NCBI GenBank assembly: GCA_963854835.1
Contig: OY978530.1
Span: 8,558,372 to 8,622,371 of the forward strand
DNA: 64,000 nucleotides
Source of the DNA: Megamerina dolium
Lineage: Eukaryota; Arthropoda; Insecta; Diptera; Megamerinidae
Direction of reading: 5' to 3'
Made by a program: the position numbers and the translations under genes. Of the stretch, positions 35,009 to 44,443 are shown one piece after another (position 1 is the stretch's first letter; every line of letters starts with the position of its first letter). The notes under the pieces were generated by a model. The model was not told the origin of the DNA. It ran no database searches and saw only the letters and a program-made list of their open reading frames with translations.

Positions 35009-36328
35009 GTAGGTAGGTAGGTAGAATGGCTGCGACCCTGGTCGCTCAAGTAGCAAATAGAATGCCGTTTTGAGCCATAAATCTCGCTAAGACCTACTGA
35101 GTGTTGAAGGATATGTTACAACCAGCCGGAGTTGTTTATGAACTGAAGTATATGGGAGATCTCTATTTTAGATACCTGTCCTAGGTTATCAAAGAAAGGT
35201 CTACCTAAGGATGTTAATCGGTTTCTGGATAAGGCCGGGCAATTGCACAAGAAATGCTCTACCGTCTCCTTAGCGGTGATGTCGTTGCAGCTTCTGCAGT
35301 GGTCGTTGTGCGGGATACCCATTTTCTCCGCATGTGTACCAATGGCCCAGTGGCCTGTGCATACTGCTATTATTTTGTGTGTGACGGCCCTAGATCTACT
35401 CAGAAGGCTCCTTGTCCTCTTCTCGCTGTAGTCTGGCCAGGTGGATTTTGAAATTTTGCAGGTCGTGGTGCTAGTCCATCTCCGCTGCGCTTTGTCTAGG
35501 TAGTGTTTATGGATAATCCCCTTGGCTTCAGCTAGGGGAACACCTACATCGGCAATGGGTGTTCGTTCATTGTCTGCAGATGAGCCCCTGCGAGCTAGCT
35601 CATCAGCATTCTCGTTGCCTGCGATTCCCTTGTGTCCTGGAACCCAGATAACTGATACTTCGAGGTAGGCAGATATTGCGGTTATTATTTTTTTACACTC
35701 TCCGACCAGCTTTGAGCTAACAGTTGGCGCGGCTAGCGCCTTTATAGCTGCCTGGCTATCGGAGAGAATTGTTGCCTTTCCAGTTATGTTCCTTTGTTGG
35801 AGCAATTCGCTTGCTTGCAGAATTGCGTATACCTCCGCCTGGAACACACTGCAATAAGAAGGAAGTTTTACGGACGTTGATATTTCTAAGGACTCCGAAT
35901 AGACTCCTGCTCCAACTCCAGAGTCCATTTTGGAACCATCCGTGAAAATGTGTGTATCCCTACCAGTCAGGATCCCACCTTTCTTCCACTCATTTCTACT
36001 TGGAAATACGGCCTTGATGCCTCTCTCAAAAGCCAACTTGCGAGGGCAGAAGTCCGTCCTGTTGTTAACTAAATCTATTGGTACATTCCTAAGGATGCTA
36101 CTGTGTCCTTGTTGAGTACACTTCCAACATCCAGATTCCCTGAGTCTGAGTGCCGTTTGCGATGCAGTACATAGTATGTGCAAGTCAATTGGAAGGAGGT
36201 TTAAAATAGGGTCCACGGCCGCTGCAGGGCAGGTGCGACAGGCCCCAGTGGCACCAACGCACGCAGTGCGCTGAACTTTCCGTAGTTTATTGGTGTTATA
36301 GTTCTTCCGTAGAGCTTCCCACCAAACT
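35009..36328 (-). mobile_element. 5'-truncated LINE with RNase H, nested in a SINE
   Basis: This element interrupts the SINE exactly. ACAGTATTAG (34999-35008) and ACAGTACAG (36329-36337) are a slightly diverged target duplication. The 3' end, read on the minus strand, is a short (CTAC)n tail. Only the C-terminal third of the polyprotein remains. LINEs with RNase H belong to groups such as I, R1, LOA or Outcast; I cannot decide among these. Confidence 0.85.
35116..36328 (-). CDS. LINE polyprotein C-terminus: RNase H and zinc-binding region (partial)
   Basis: An uninterrupted frame of about 400 codons runs from the truncated 5' end at 36328 to TAA at 35116. RNase H would remove the RNA strand during element copying. 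Its four acidic residues are all present: FTDGSKM (Asp), FQAEVYAI (Glu), LSDSQAAI (Asp) and NENADELARR (Asp), between about 35950 and 35570. A distal HCRSCND...VEHFLCNCP motif (about 35290-35220) is the C-terminal zinc-like element seen in this type of LINE. No stop or frameshift is visible, so the insertion may be comparatively young. The reverse transcriptase is missing and the fragment has no start of its own. Confidence 0.88.
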
Positions 36329-36719
36329 ACAGTACAGAAGGGACCTACTTATTTTAGCCGGTTCCGAACGGCAGAACCCTTGTGACATCACTTTTTTTGA
36401 GCTTTGTCACAGAGTTCATTTAGAAGCATTTTCATGGCAAGTTGTTACTGCCGGAAAAATTGCTAATTACGTTCCTACAGATGGGTATCGTTCAAAAGAA
36501 AAAATTTTTCTATATTAAATTTGTTATGCATCAGCCGGGGATTGAACTACGACTTATAGATCAGAAGGCCCACACACTAACCACTGAGCTACGGCACCCA
36601 TTCCTTAACCCCATACAAGTATCACAAATTTTAATTCTAAATTAAATCTAATAAATAATAATAATAATTTTATACACATGTACAAAAAATATTAATAATA
36701 AAATATTATATAATTACAG

Positions 36720-37030
36720 AAAAGCTGCGGCACTGTAAATTCTGCGGAATTGTTTGAGGATTCCTCAGACTACGTTGACATAGAGATGTAACAATATGTC
36801 TTATATGATTGCAAAGGTTTTTAAAATAATTTTTTCTAGTTTCTTAGAGAAAGTCCTGAGGCACCGCAAATATCACCACCTTTGGTTCCTGGTGACTAGT
36901 TGCTAAGACAATGCCGTGCTCCGAAGCGAAAATGCTGTTCTTTAGAAGAGACAAACGCGAACATGGTGCACCTAGAAGAACGAAGACTTGTCTTGGCAGA
37001 ACTTATAGTTTTCCTCCGATTGAGATAGAC
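36720..37030 (+). pseudogene. possible continuation of the SANT-like ORF
   Basis: After an acceptor-like TTACAG (36714-36719), an acidic frame NSAELFEDSSDYVDIEM ends at TAA about 36790. Further on, ESPEAPQISPP (about 36845) and EETNANMVHLEERRLVLAEL (about 36940-37000) resemble the Glu-rich C-terminal coil of Harbinger accessory proteins. Phases do not join cleanly. The SINE/LINE insertion would lie in the preceding intron. Weak call. Confidence 0.3.
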
Positions 37031-37259
37031 TGTTGCCCTAAATTAGAGCCATTAAAAAAATCTGCGCGTACTGCACTGCACTGTCACCTGTATATAAAAC
37101 AATGTACCTTTAGTAAAAGTAAGCCAAATGGCTAATAGCAAATAACTTCATCTAACAGCCAACAATTAACTTCGCCACTCTGCTCTCCATACTTAAGCAT
37201 CGGGAGCAGGTCCACCAAATTGCGCATTACAATCTAATATTTTTAAATTAAAATCGCAT

Positions 37260-37715
37260 ACTTTGAAAAGAATTTCTGTAGTTACGTATATTTTAAATAA
37301 ATATTGATTTAATCATACCACTTGCACGTTTATTGAGTCACCTTCTTTCCTCCACACAAATACACGATCGATGCTCTTGAATGGGTTCTTTATTTTAATG
37401 TGCGAACCGTCTATAGCACCTATCACTCCTGGGAAACGGATTTCACGGTAAAATTTGCGGAAATTAACAAATGCTATAACTTTCTATACTATATAGAACT
37501 TACTTCCCCTTCACTGCTTGTACGTCTTTGGCTAAAGTTGGAAATTTCACGTACCTGGCCATTATATTCTCAACTTCCCTCACCCATTTGGTAATACTGC
37601 TTTGTGATACATTTACCAAAAAGTCTTGCCCCACTGACTGCTGGTATCTTCCTGCAAGGAATAGGGATTTTCTTAACCCTTTATGGAGCCATGTTGTATA
37701 TCTGCAACATACCAT
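37260..37715 (-). pseudogene. PIF/Harbinger transposase remnant
   Basis: On the minus strand, FLAGRYQQSVGQDFLVNVSQ and SSITKWVREVENI (37660-37560) match the helix-turn-helix block just ahead of the catalytic domain in HARBI1-like proteins. After a frame break near 37500, RFPGVIGAIDGSHIKI (about 37440-37400) gives the first catalytic Asp, followed by EGDSINVQV (about 37330). A perfect donor-like GTAAGT lies at the break, but no acceptor gives the right phase. The last two catalytic residues are missing. It lies convergent to the SANT-like remnant, the usual two-gene layout of Harbinger elements. Confidence 0.78.
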
Positions 37716-37752
37716 TCAAATAAGAGTAAAAATATACCAAATTATGATAAGC

Positions 37753-38141
37753 ATACTTTACTGGGTGCCGTAGCTCAGTGGTTAGTGTGTTCGCCTTCTA
37801 ATCTGTAGGTCGTGGTTCAATCCCCAGCTGATGCATAACAAATTTAATATCGATAAGATTTTTCTTTCGAATGGTACCCACCTTTCGGCAAGCAATTGGC
37901 AATTCTTCCGACAGTAACAACTTGCCATGAAAAAGCTTCTAAAAAAAAGAAGAGCCCTGTGACAAAGCTCAGAAAAAGTGATGTCACTAGTGTTCTGCCG
38001 TTCGGAACCGGCTAAAATAAGTAGGTCCCTTCTAATACTGTCTAAATTTAAGACACACAACAGTAATGGAAGAGAAGCTCGGCCAATGAGCCCTTTGGGG
38101 CTTTAAGTGCCACTATTTATTTTTTTTTTTTATACTTTACT
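37753..38141 (+). repeat. complete tRNA-derived SINE with perfect target duplication
   Basis: The best copy of the family: SINE at 37763-38131 between direct repeats ATACTTTACT (37753-37762 and 38132-38141). The first 73 bases look like a tRNA. The RNA polymerase III A box is in TAGCTCAGTGGTTAG and the B box is GGTTCAATCCC. The body is about 270 bases and unrelated to tRNA. The 3' end is GGGGCTTTAAGTGCCAC followed by a T-rich tail. It sits inside the Harbinger remnant. Other copies: 1618-1771, 13380-13488, 34889-36612, 39303-39633, 44308-44440 and 50026-50369. Confidence 0.95.
37771..37816 (+). promoter_or_regulatory. internal Pol III promoter boxes A and B of the SINE
   Basis: A-box-like TAGCTCAGTGG starts at 37771 and B-box-like GGTTCAATCC lies at about 37814, spaced as in a tRNA gene. 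The same pair is intact at 50034-50090 and, reversed, at 39578-39625. The tRNA-like cloverleaf is imperfect, so this is a SINE promoter and not a tRNA gene. Confidence 0.75.
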
Positions 38142-38499
38142 CAGTGTGGTACATTGGAAACAAAACATTCTAACGGGTAATTAACGAATCTGCTCGCTAC
38201 GTCGACATATTTTTATTTTTGTTTCGTTGAAGTGACGAAAAAGTACAAATCAGTTTCGCGCTCTCAATATTCTTTTACGATAATTGATTTATTGGTGAAA
38301 TAGTGAAATTTGGTGTTGAAATTGGTGTGAGTAAAAGGTAAGAGGATTTCTATAATCAAGAACATTTGTTTTAGCAAAGCCGTTTTTTTTTTAATTTTTT
38401 TGGCTGATTTTGTTTTGTTGCATATAGGCAAAATTGCGCGTTGTGGTATACTTTTTTTAATGTTATTTTTGAATTTGAATGTTCTTTTTGAGTATCACA
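38142..38499. other. nothing recognised; may hold termini of the flanking DNA elements
   Basis: AT-rich stretch between the SINE and the piggyBac-like frame. No terminal repeat pair could be assigned. Confidence 0.4.
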
Positions 38500-38856
38500 A
38501 TGAGTCATGCATTGCATAATTTAACTACTCAGTACCAGGAAAAAATACTGGAAGAATGGGAAAATAGTGAGGATGGCCTTGACTTTTCTGACGACGACGA
38601 TGTCGCCGATACGACGTATAACTTCGAGCCGAATGAACAAGAAAGTCCTGATGAGGACCTAGATGTACCACTTGACTGGGAAACTGATGTTCAGTATACC
38701 AGCACCCTAGCCACTACATCCACCAATACTGAAATCATTAATACTGGAACGGATCCAAATCTGACGTCTGCTTCACCTAATACTAGTCCCGCAGCAGTTC
38801 CAAGGTGGTCTATTGTGTACTTACGACTAATGTCACGTGGAAATCAAAAAGATTAA
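38500..38856 (+). pseudogene. piggyBac-like transposase, N-terminal acidic part
   Basis: ATG at 38500 begins a very acidic region (ILEEWENSEDGLDFSDDDD, then NEQESPDEDLDVPLDWETD) followed by a Ser/Thr-rich linker, ending at 38856. Acidic disordered starts like this are usual in piggyBac transposases. On its own the call would be weak, but the adjacent minus-strand segment contains piggyBac core sequence. The catalytic Asp residues are not found. Confidence 0.5.
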
Positions 38857-38905
38857 AAGACGACCAACTGTGGAACAAATTTGTTCATCTACAGATAAAT
38901 GTGCT

Positions 38906-39288
38906 TCAAATGGAACTTTTTTGAAGTTGTGGTTGAGTGTCTATCAATGGCCGGATTTTATACAATCGATCAGAATCAACATGATCATATGGTAGCATTT
39001 TACTTTTGTCGTTGAAGTAATAATTGTCTAAGTACTTCGATCGTTTCGACGGCATTGTCGCTCGTACCGGCGCGAAACTAATGTTCTCAGACAATTACAT
39101 TTTTACGTTTGGTATACGTACTATTGACATGTAATATACGATGCCAATGAATTGAATTGTCGTATTTCGTGACTAGTTACCTTTACAGGCTTCTTAGCAT
39201 CTTTTTGAACAGAGTATAAATTAGTCTGGTCTCTTATCAGGTTGATAATATCCTCAGTAAACAGATACGAAAATACCTCAAATGGAGT
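38906..39288 (-). pseudogene. piggyBac-like transposase core fragment, inverted relative to the N-terminus
   Basis: Read on the minus strand, the order is TPFEVFSYLFTEDIINLI, then RDQTNLYSVQ, then HEIRQF (39288-39121), then after a break MPSKRSKYLDNYYFND and LYKIRPLID (39060-38906). This is the order of the first half of the DDE_Tnp_1_7 domain: the F-x-TDD/L-I region, the TN-Y block, and the 'MS..R...L...FND' block. It should follow the N-terminal region on the same strand, but lies on the opposite strand. The catalytic DDD part is missing. Confidence 0.65.
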
Positions 39289-39302
39289 ATATATATATAT
39301 AT

Positions 39303-39633
39303 GTGGCACTTAAAGCCCCAAAGGGCTCATTGGCCGAGCTTCTCTTCCATTACTGTTGTGCGTCTTATATTTGGACAGTATTAGAAGGGACCTACTTTTT
39401 TTTAACCGGTTCCGAACGGCAGAACACTTGTGACACCACTTTTTCTGAGATTTGTCACAGAGTTCTTTTAGAAGCTTTTTCATGGCAAGTTGTTACTGTC
39501 GGAAGAATTGCCAATTGCTTGCCGACAGGTGGGTACTTAAATGGGATATTAAATTTGTTATGCATCAGCCGGAGATTGAACCACGACCTACAGATCAGAA
39601 AGCGAACACACTAACCACTGAGCTACGGCACCC
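39303..39633 (-). repeat. near full-length tRNA-derived SINE, minus strand
   Basis: Runs from the 3' end (GTGGCACTTAAAGCCCCAAA, 39303) with a (TA)n tail at 39286-39302 to the tRNA-like head ending GGCACCC at 39633. It lacks the short AAGATTTTTCTTTCGAATGG stretch of other copies, so it is about 25 bases shorter. No clear target duplication. Confidence 0.92.
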
Positions 39634-40182
39634 TGAGGATCCCCTGAGGGATCCACTTTCTGTTCAATAATCGATCGAAGCTCATCATATAATCGTTTAA
39701 TTCATACAACTGTATATGTTTGTCGCATGTTCAACAAGACGCCTGTCAACAGAAACCTTTCACCGTCAGTTGTGCTACAGTTGCCACATACAGAATTAAA
39801 TTCTTGCTTTTGGAAAATGTAACAGAAATTTAACATCTAGAGTTCGCTGCAGAAATTCAATGCCTATGAAAGCACCAACCAATAAAACCTTTCATTCAAA
39901 AGCTAAAAAAAATTTTACATGAGATATAACTCAATGCAAACACATTTTCAATTCTTCGAATCGGTGGATGTCTTTTAAGAGCGCCAATTGTATTTGATGC
40001 AACATTTCCTGTGTTGTTGCCAAAGAGAAAAATGAAAATGAAATTAAAATTTGCGTGAAGCATCTTCATAGGAAACATGCTGGCATCAAGGCCCTTATAA
40101 GTTGCTATGAGGAAAGTTGTGCTTAGTAAATGCCATAGTATTGGTATGGAACGCAGGATGAAGCTGTTTCCACTGCTTCCTT
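39634..40182. other. unassigned; possibly more piggyBac-derived sequence
   Basis: Contains a short palindrome around 39636-39652 (GGATCCCCTGAGGGATCC). Frames are short and I recognise none, although it lies where the rest of the piggyBac-like gene would be expected. Confidence 0.35.
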
Positions 40183-42265
40183 TACTTACTTACTTACTTA
40201 TTTATGTGGCCATTCCAACCGATAATCTATTTAGGCCGAATCTAGCATAGTTGGCCAGCCAGCTCCTTCCCTCGCTAGTTGGCGCCAATTAAAAATTCCA
40301 AGCGCTGACAAGTTCTCCAGTACTCGATCTTTCCACCGAAGGTTAGGCCTGCCTCTTCTGTGTCGTCCACGAAGGGATTCCGAATATAACACCTTATTAG
40401 CCCGAGCATGTTCTTTATATAGCTCATGGTTGTACCTTATTCGATGCTCGCCACCAACGCAAATACCTCCAAACATCTTCCGTAGGACTTTTCTCCCAAA
40501 ACTCCTAGCATTCGCTCATCTGAGGTGGAGATTGTTTAAGCTTTGGCACCATATATAGGGACAGGCATAATGACAAGATTGTAGGGTGTGGTTTTTGTTT
40601 TTAGAGAAAGTGCTCGACTTCTCAATTGCTTACTTAGCCCAAAGTAGCACCTGTTTGCAAGGGTGATCCTACTCACTAATCATTACTGGTGTTAATGCTG
40701 GTTCCAAGATAGATAAAGCCTTCACTACTTTAAAAGCTTTAGAGCAGTAACGTGCTCTCCAAGACGCTAGGACTCTTTTCTTGTTGACACTAGATACTTA
40801 GTCTTGCCCTCGTTCACCGTAAGACCCATTCGACGAGACTCTCTTTCCAACTCTGAGAATGCTGCAACGAATAACCTTGTCTGAAACCCCGTTCGGTATT
40901 AAACGGTGCGGAGAGGTCCTTCCTAATTTTTACTGCACAACGGGAGTTATGCAGTGTCATTCTACAAAGTCGAATGAGCTTTGCACGAATACAGAGCTCA
41001 GACATTGTTGCGTATAGGTAATCCCTTACCGGACTGTCGAAAAGGACTTTATAATCATCAAATAGGTGTTGTGTCGATCTGTCTTTCTTGGGTCTTCTCC
41101 AGGATTTGGCGCAGTGTGAAAATTTGGTCGATGGTGAATCTACCAGGTCTGAAGCCACACTGATAAGGTCCAGTCAGGTTGTTAAGCATATGCTACAATC
41201 TTTCACACAATACGCTCGATAGGATCTTGCATGAGCAAACTTATTCCACGGTAGTTGGCGCAAATTGTGGGGTGTCCTTTCTTTCTGTACGAGATAGAGA
41301 CCACTGAGCGTCCAATCAGCGGGCATGCTTTCATCCGACTATATTCTGCTTATGAACTGGTGAGCAGCTCATAGCCTTCGGTCTTAAACAACTCAGCAGG
41401 CAGGCCATCAGCCCCTGCAACTTTGTTGTTTTTCAGCCTAGAAATGGCCTCTCTGATCTCATCATGGTCAGTTGGTGGAACTTCTACAACATCATCCATG
41501 GTTGGGAAGTTCGGGAGATCTCCTCCACTGGCGTGATTGTTCGGAGTGTCGCCATTCACTAACGTAGAGAAGCGTTCCCTCCATAAGCTCTGTAAATTCT
41601 GGACATCTGTAACGATATTCCCACTGTTGTCACGACAGGATTTAAACCGCTACTCGACATATCTCTATCTCCTTACGCTTGCGTCTTTCTAGCTTTCTTT
41701 TCTTACGCCTGAAAAGACATCTTTCTGCACTCCTCTTCTTTGTACCGCTTCTTAACAACCCGCGTGGCACGCAGGTTTTCTGTAGGCGGCGTCTTTCTCT
41801 GCGGTAGCGTCGCGACACTCCTGATCGTACCACTTATTCCTCAGAGGCCGGTAGTAACCGATTACCTCCTCGGCAGCAGTAGTCATGGAGTGGGATATAT
41901 GTGTCCACCGTGCGCATGTATCATCAAGTGGGGGAGTGTTCTGCATCATCAGATCTGATAGTCGAGTGGCAAAGCATTTGCTGCCTATGCTGATTGCAGC
42001 TTATTGACGTCAAGCCTTCTCTGTGTGGGCCTTCGTTTGTTATTTGCGACACATAAACGTGTTCGCACCTTAGCTGTAGCAAAGTAATTACCAGAGTCGA
42101 TGTTGGCTAAACTGATCGATTTCACGGACATCACACTGAAAGAATGCCTTCCGTCAATCATCACGTAATCAATTTGGTTTTTCGTTCGTTTATCTGGGGA
42201 TAGCTACTTCGCTTTATGGATGTCGAGATGCTGAAATCTGGTACTACTAATTACCATGCTTCGTG
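40183..42265 (-). mobile_element. old, diverged RTE copy
   Basis: Minus-strand RTE with the family's (TAAG)n tail at 40183-40203. It is clearly more diverged than A to F, with many substitutions and small deletions, and is cut off in the endonuclease region at 42265. Recognisable pieces: C-terminal region at 40231-40476 (GRPNLRWKDRVLENLSALGI), the GFRQG block near 40900, the RT start near 41350-41560 and the endonuclease end near 41950-42200. A 171-bp block at 41776-41946 is identical to copy C/D. Confidence 0.88.
40231..42265 (-). pseudogene. RTE endonuclease/reverse transcriptase, old copy
   Basis: Fragments of the RTE polyprotein in several frames. The catalytic YADD region is deleted: sequence jumps from LRVLGSTxxMG-type codons near 40830 to GFRQ near 40880. 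The C-terminal fragment also lacks RLRWLGHVERM. No frame exceeds about 115 codons. Confidence 0.85.
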
Positions 42266-42271
42266 TCTCAA

Positions 42272-42925
42272 ACATTTTGTATGTAGACGTGGAATATCTA
42301 TATTGGGACAACGAAACGAATTTTGCTAGAAACCAGTCCAAACTTAAAGAACTAAAACAACAATTGTTCTACGAAGCGACAGTCGAAAACGATATCAACT
42401 ACAACAAAAATATTGGAATTGACTTGAATTTCGTTCATCCTCGAGCGCCAAACTTTGGTAGGTTATGAGAAAAAGCGGTTAAGTCGATGAAAACTATTTT
42501 AATAAAAACCATTTCCAATGCTCATCTTACTTATGAGCAATTTTTGCAATCGTCATAGAAGTGGAAGCAATCTTAAATTTTCGTCCTTTTACACCACTGT
42601 CAAGCGACCCAAATGACGGCAAGGCGTTGAGTCCATCGCATTAGTTGATCGGAACATCATTACTTTCAATGCTGGACCACCATATAAATGTCGATCAAAC
42701 ATCATGTTTATCTCAGTGGAAAAGAATAACAGATTTGAAGTAGCTCTTCTGGGAACTGTGGTCACGCGACTATATCTTAAGCTTGCAGCAGCATTCAAAG
42801 TGACTGACACCAGAACCTACCATCGAAATCGGATGAATTTTTCTCGTCCATGAAGACAACACACTACCGCTATAGTGGCATCATGGCAGATTGGTCAAAG
42901 TGGTTCCCGGTTCTGATGGTAAAAT
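42272..42925 (+). pseudogene. BEL/Pao integrase and C-terminal remnant
   Basis: The text reads DNETNFARNQSKLKELKQQ (catalytic Asp, about 42307), then VHPRAPNFG and, after a TGA in place of the conserved Trp, EKAVKSMKT with the catalytic Glu (about 42470). NAHLTYEQFLQSS, SDPNDGKALSPSH and LIGTSLLS follow. At the end, QWKRI, LFWELWSRDYI and HGRLVKVVPGSDGK are typical of the C-terminal DUF5641-like domain of BEL/Pao pol. The remnant begins right at the truncated end of the RTE copy. Stops and frameshifts throughout. Confidence 0.82.
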
Positions 42926-43680
42926 GAAACATACCTTTTGAGTAATATTTATTTTGGTCACAAATGTGTATACCTTTATACATATCGGTACCTACGTTCG
43001 TAAATTTCTTTTCTTTCCTTTTGTTACTTTAAACTCAATATCATTCAATGTTAAATGATCATTTCCAATGAATATGAGGGTATATAAGCACATAGTGCCA
43101 AATCATATTTCTAAAAATAAACGGATCATACACAACTCATGGAACTAAAGCGCTTTCTTGTTCATCAACAACCTATCGCCTTTTAAAAAAACTAAAACGT
43201 GGAGTGACCTAAATATGTCTTTTATGGATCTCTCTCCCTCAATGTGTAAATTTAGGTTTAGCTTGATGTTTTCTAATATTTTAGTAACCATTTCGTGGTT
43301 ATCAGTTATGGAATTTATTTTGTAATCTATGTCGCGTTCTACGTGTTCCAATGATTATATATAATTATATTTATTTTAAGCTCATTATATACAATATACG
43401 AATCTGAATACACTGCGTTGTCCGACACATTGCCATTGCCCAAAATATTCAAGGAGATACTTTTTGCTTCTCCACTAAACATATTTCAACATTTTTATAT
43501 TTACTTTAATGAGGACTACCTTCATAGTTATCTCAGGTACTATAAACTCGCTAGTGTAGAGTACTCGATTAACTTCTTTCAACGGTTTGAGAGGTAAAGC
43601 CATCAAATGCTATTTTCGCTAATAGAAGAAAATCACATTTTTTCATAGTATTGAGAACTAAACTAAAGATATTAAATGTA
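42926..43680. other. mostly unassigned; minus-strand gag-like frame at 43145-43351
   Basis: The start repeats a motif found at 33884. A minus-strand frame at 43145-43351 (IDYKINSITDNHEMVTKIL, LNLHIEGER) has coiled-coil composition and may belong to the LTR-element remnant that follows. It is not recognised at family level. Confidence 0.3.
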
Positions 43681-43689
43681 ATTCTATAC

Positions 43690-44230
43690 TCAAATCTTTA
43701 GTCCTCTCATGTTGGGCCGCTACTGACCCTAATGTGGTGACAAATCCGCCGAATGCACCACTAAGAGATATCCTTGAATTACGTTTCCTGCTAACATCTT
43801 CATTAACTACTGAAGATTTTATTCAGCTGGTATCTGCCCCAGATTCTACTAGTAAAATGAGTTTTCCATTTCTTGCTTCCTCACACGGAATGAACACATC
43901 ATCTACATTAGAGTCTCCAAAACAGTAACCACGTTTACTATCACTGGATGGAAAAGATGGGTCAACAATCGCTCTGGACGCCTGACTACCAACTTCCACT
44001 ATTTTACTATCTGACGTAGAGGGTATGTCAATAATCTCTAAAGACGCAATAATCTCTAAAGGTGTTTGATTAACATTCCTTGTGACTTAGAGTTGCTAAA
44101 CGAGCTGCACGATAAATTGAACTTATGCTCATATTGTTTACATTTAATATAGTCTGGTGTATTTTTCATTTTAAAGCATTCGTCGCTGGTATCCAACTTT
44201 TCCCGCAGAAGGAACAGGTAGGAACTTCTC
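43690..44230 (-). pseudogene. LTR-retrotransposon gag end and protease remnant
   Basis: On the minus strand, CSFCGKSWIPATNAL (about 44215-44170) looks like a damaged zinc knuckle. It is followed by acidic linker and by GKLILLVESGADTS, a stop, then IKSSVV (about 43880-43820), closing with GGFVTTLGS (about 43750). This matches the retropepsin pattern ...L-D-T-G-A...; the catalytic Asp-Thr/Ser-Gly is here Glu-Ser-Gly. Probably a Ty3/gypsy element; RT is not present. Confidence 0.5.
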
Positions 44231-44307
44231 TTTGATTATTTTCTGAATTTACGTTATTATTTTGGTACTTGTCTGTTTTCAGTTCATATCATTCCTGTTC
44301 TGTAATT

Positions 44308-44440
44308 CTGATCAGTAGGTCGTGGGTTCAATCCCCGCTGAAGCATACCAAATTTTATATCGAAAAGATTATTCTTTCGAACGGTACCCATCTGTAGGAA
44401 CGCAATTAGCAATTCTTCCGGCAGTAAAAATTTTCAATAA
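44308..44440 (+). repeat. internal SINE fragment
   Basis: Matches the SINE from the second half of the tRNA-like head (TAGGTCGTGGGTTCAATCCC, B box retained) to GGCAGTAAAAATTTTC. Both ends are missing. RTE copy E begins immediately after it. Confidence 0.85.
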
Positions 44441-44443
44441 AAA

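Larger units (their letters stand above)
34889..36612 (-). repeat. tRNA-derived SINE split by a LINE
   Basis: Minus-strand SINE. Its 3' end (TGGCACTTAAAGCC on the plus strand, 34925) and body run to 35008; the rest continues at 36338-36599, ending in the tRNA-like head (CTGAGCTACGGCACCC). An A-rich tail lies at 34901-34924. Similar but not identical direct repeats TTCCTTAGCCAT (34889-34900) and TTCCTTAACCCCAT (36601-36614) look like its aged target duplication. Confidence 0.85.

Noticed and set aside
35930..36115. Short plus-strand frames opposite the LINE RNase H gene
   Set aside because: Shadows of the minus-strand coding frame, which has all catalytic residues.
37434..37502. Intron in the Harbinger transposase suggested by GTAAGT
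   Set aside because: No acceptor gives both a plausible intron length and the correct phase, so the break is more simply a frameshift or decay.
37763..37835. Possible tRNA genes at the SINE heads (37763, 50026, 39633 minus)
   Set aside because: The boxes match a Pol III promoter, but each is followed by the same long non-tRNA body and tail and has target duplications where visible. These are SINE heads, not tRNA genes.
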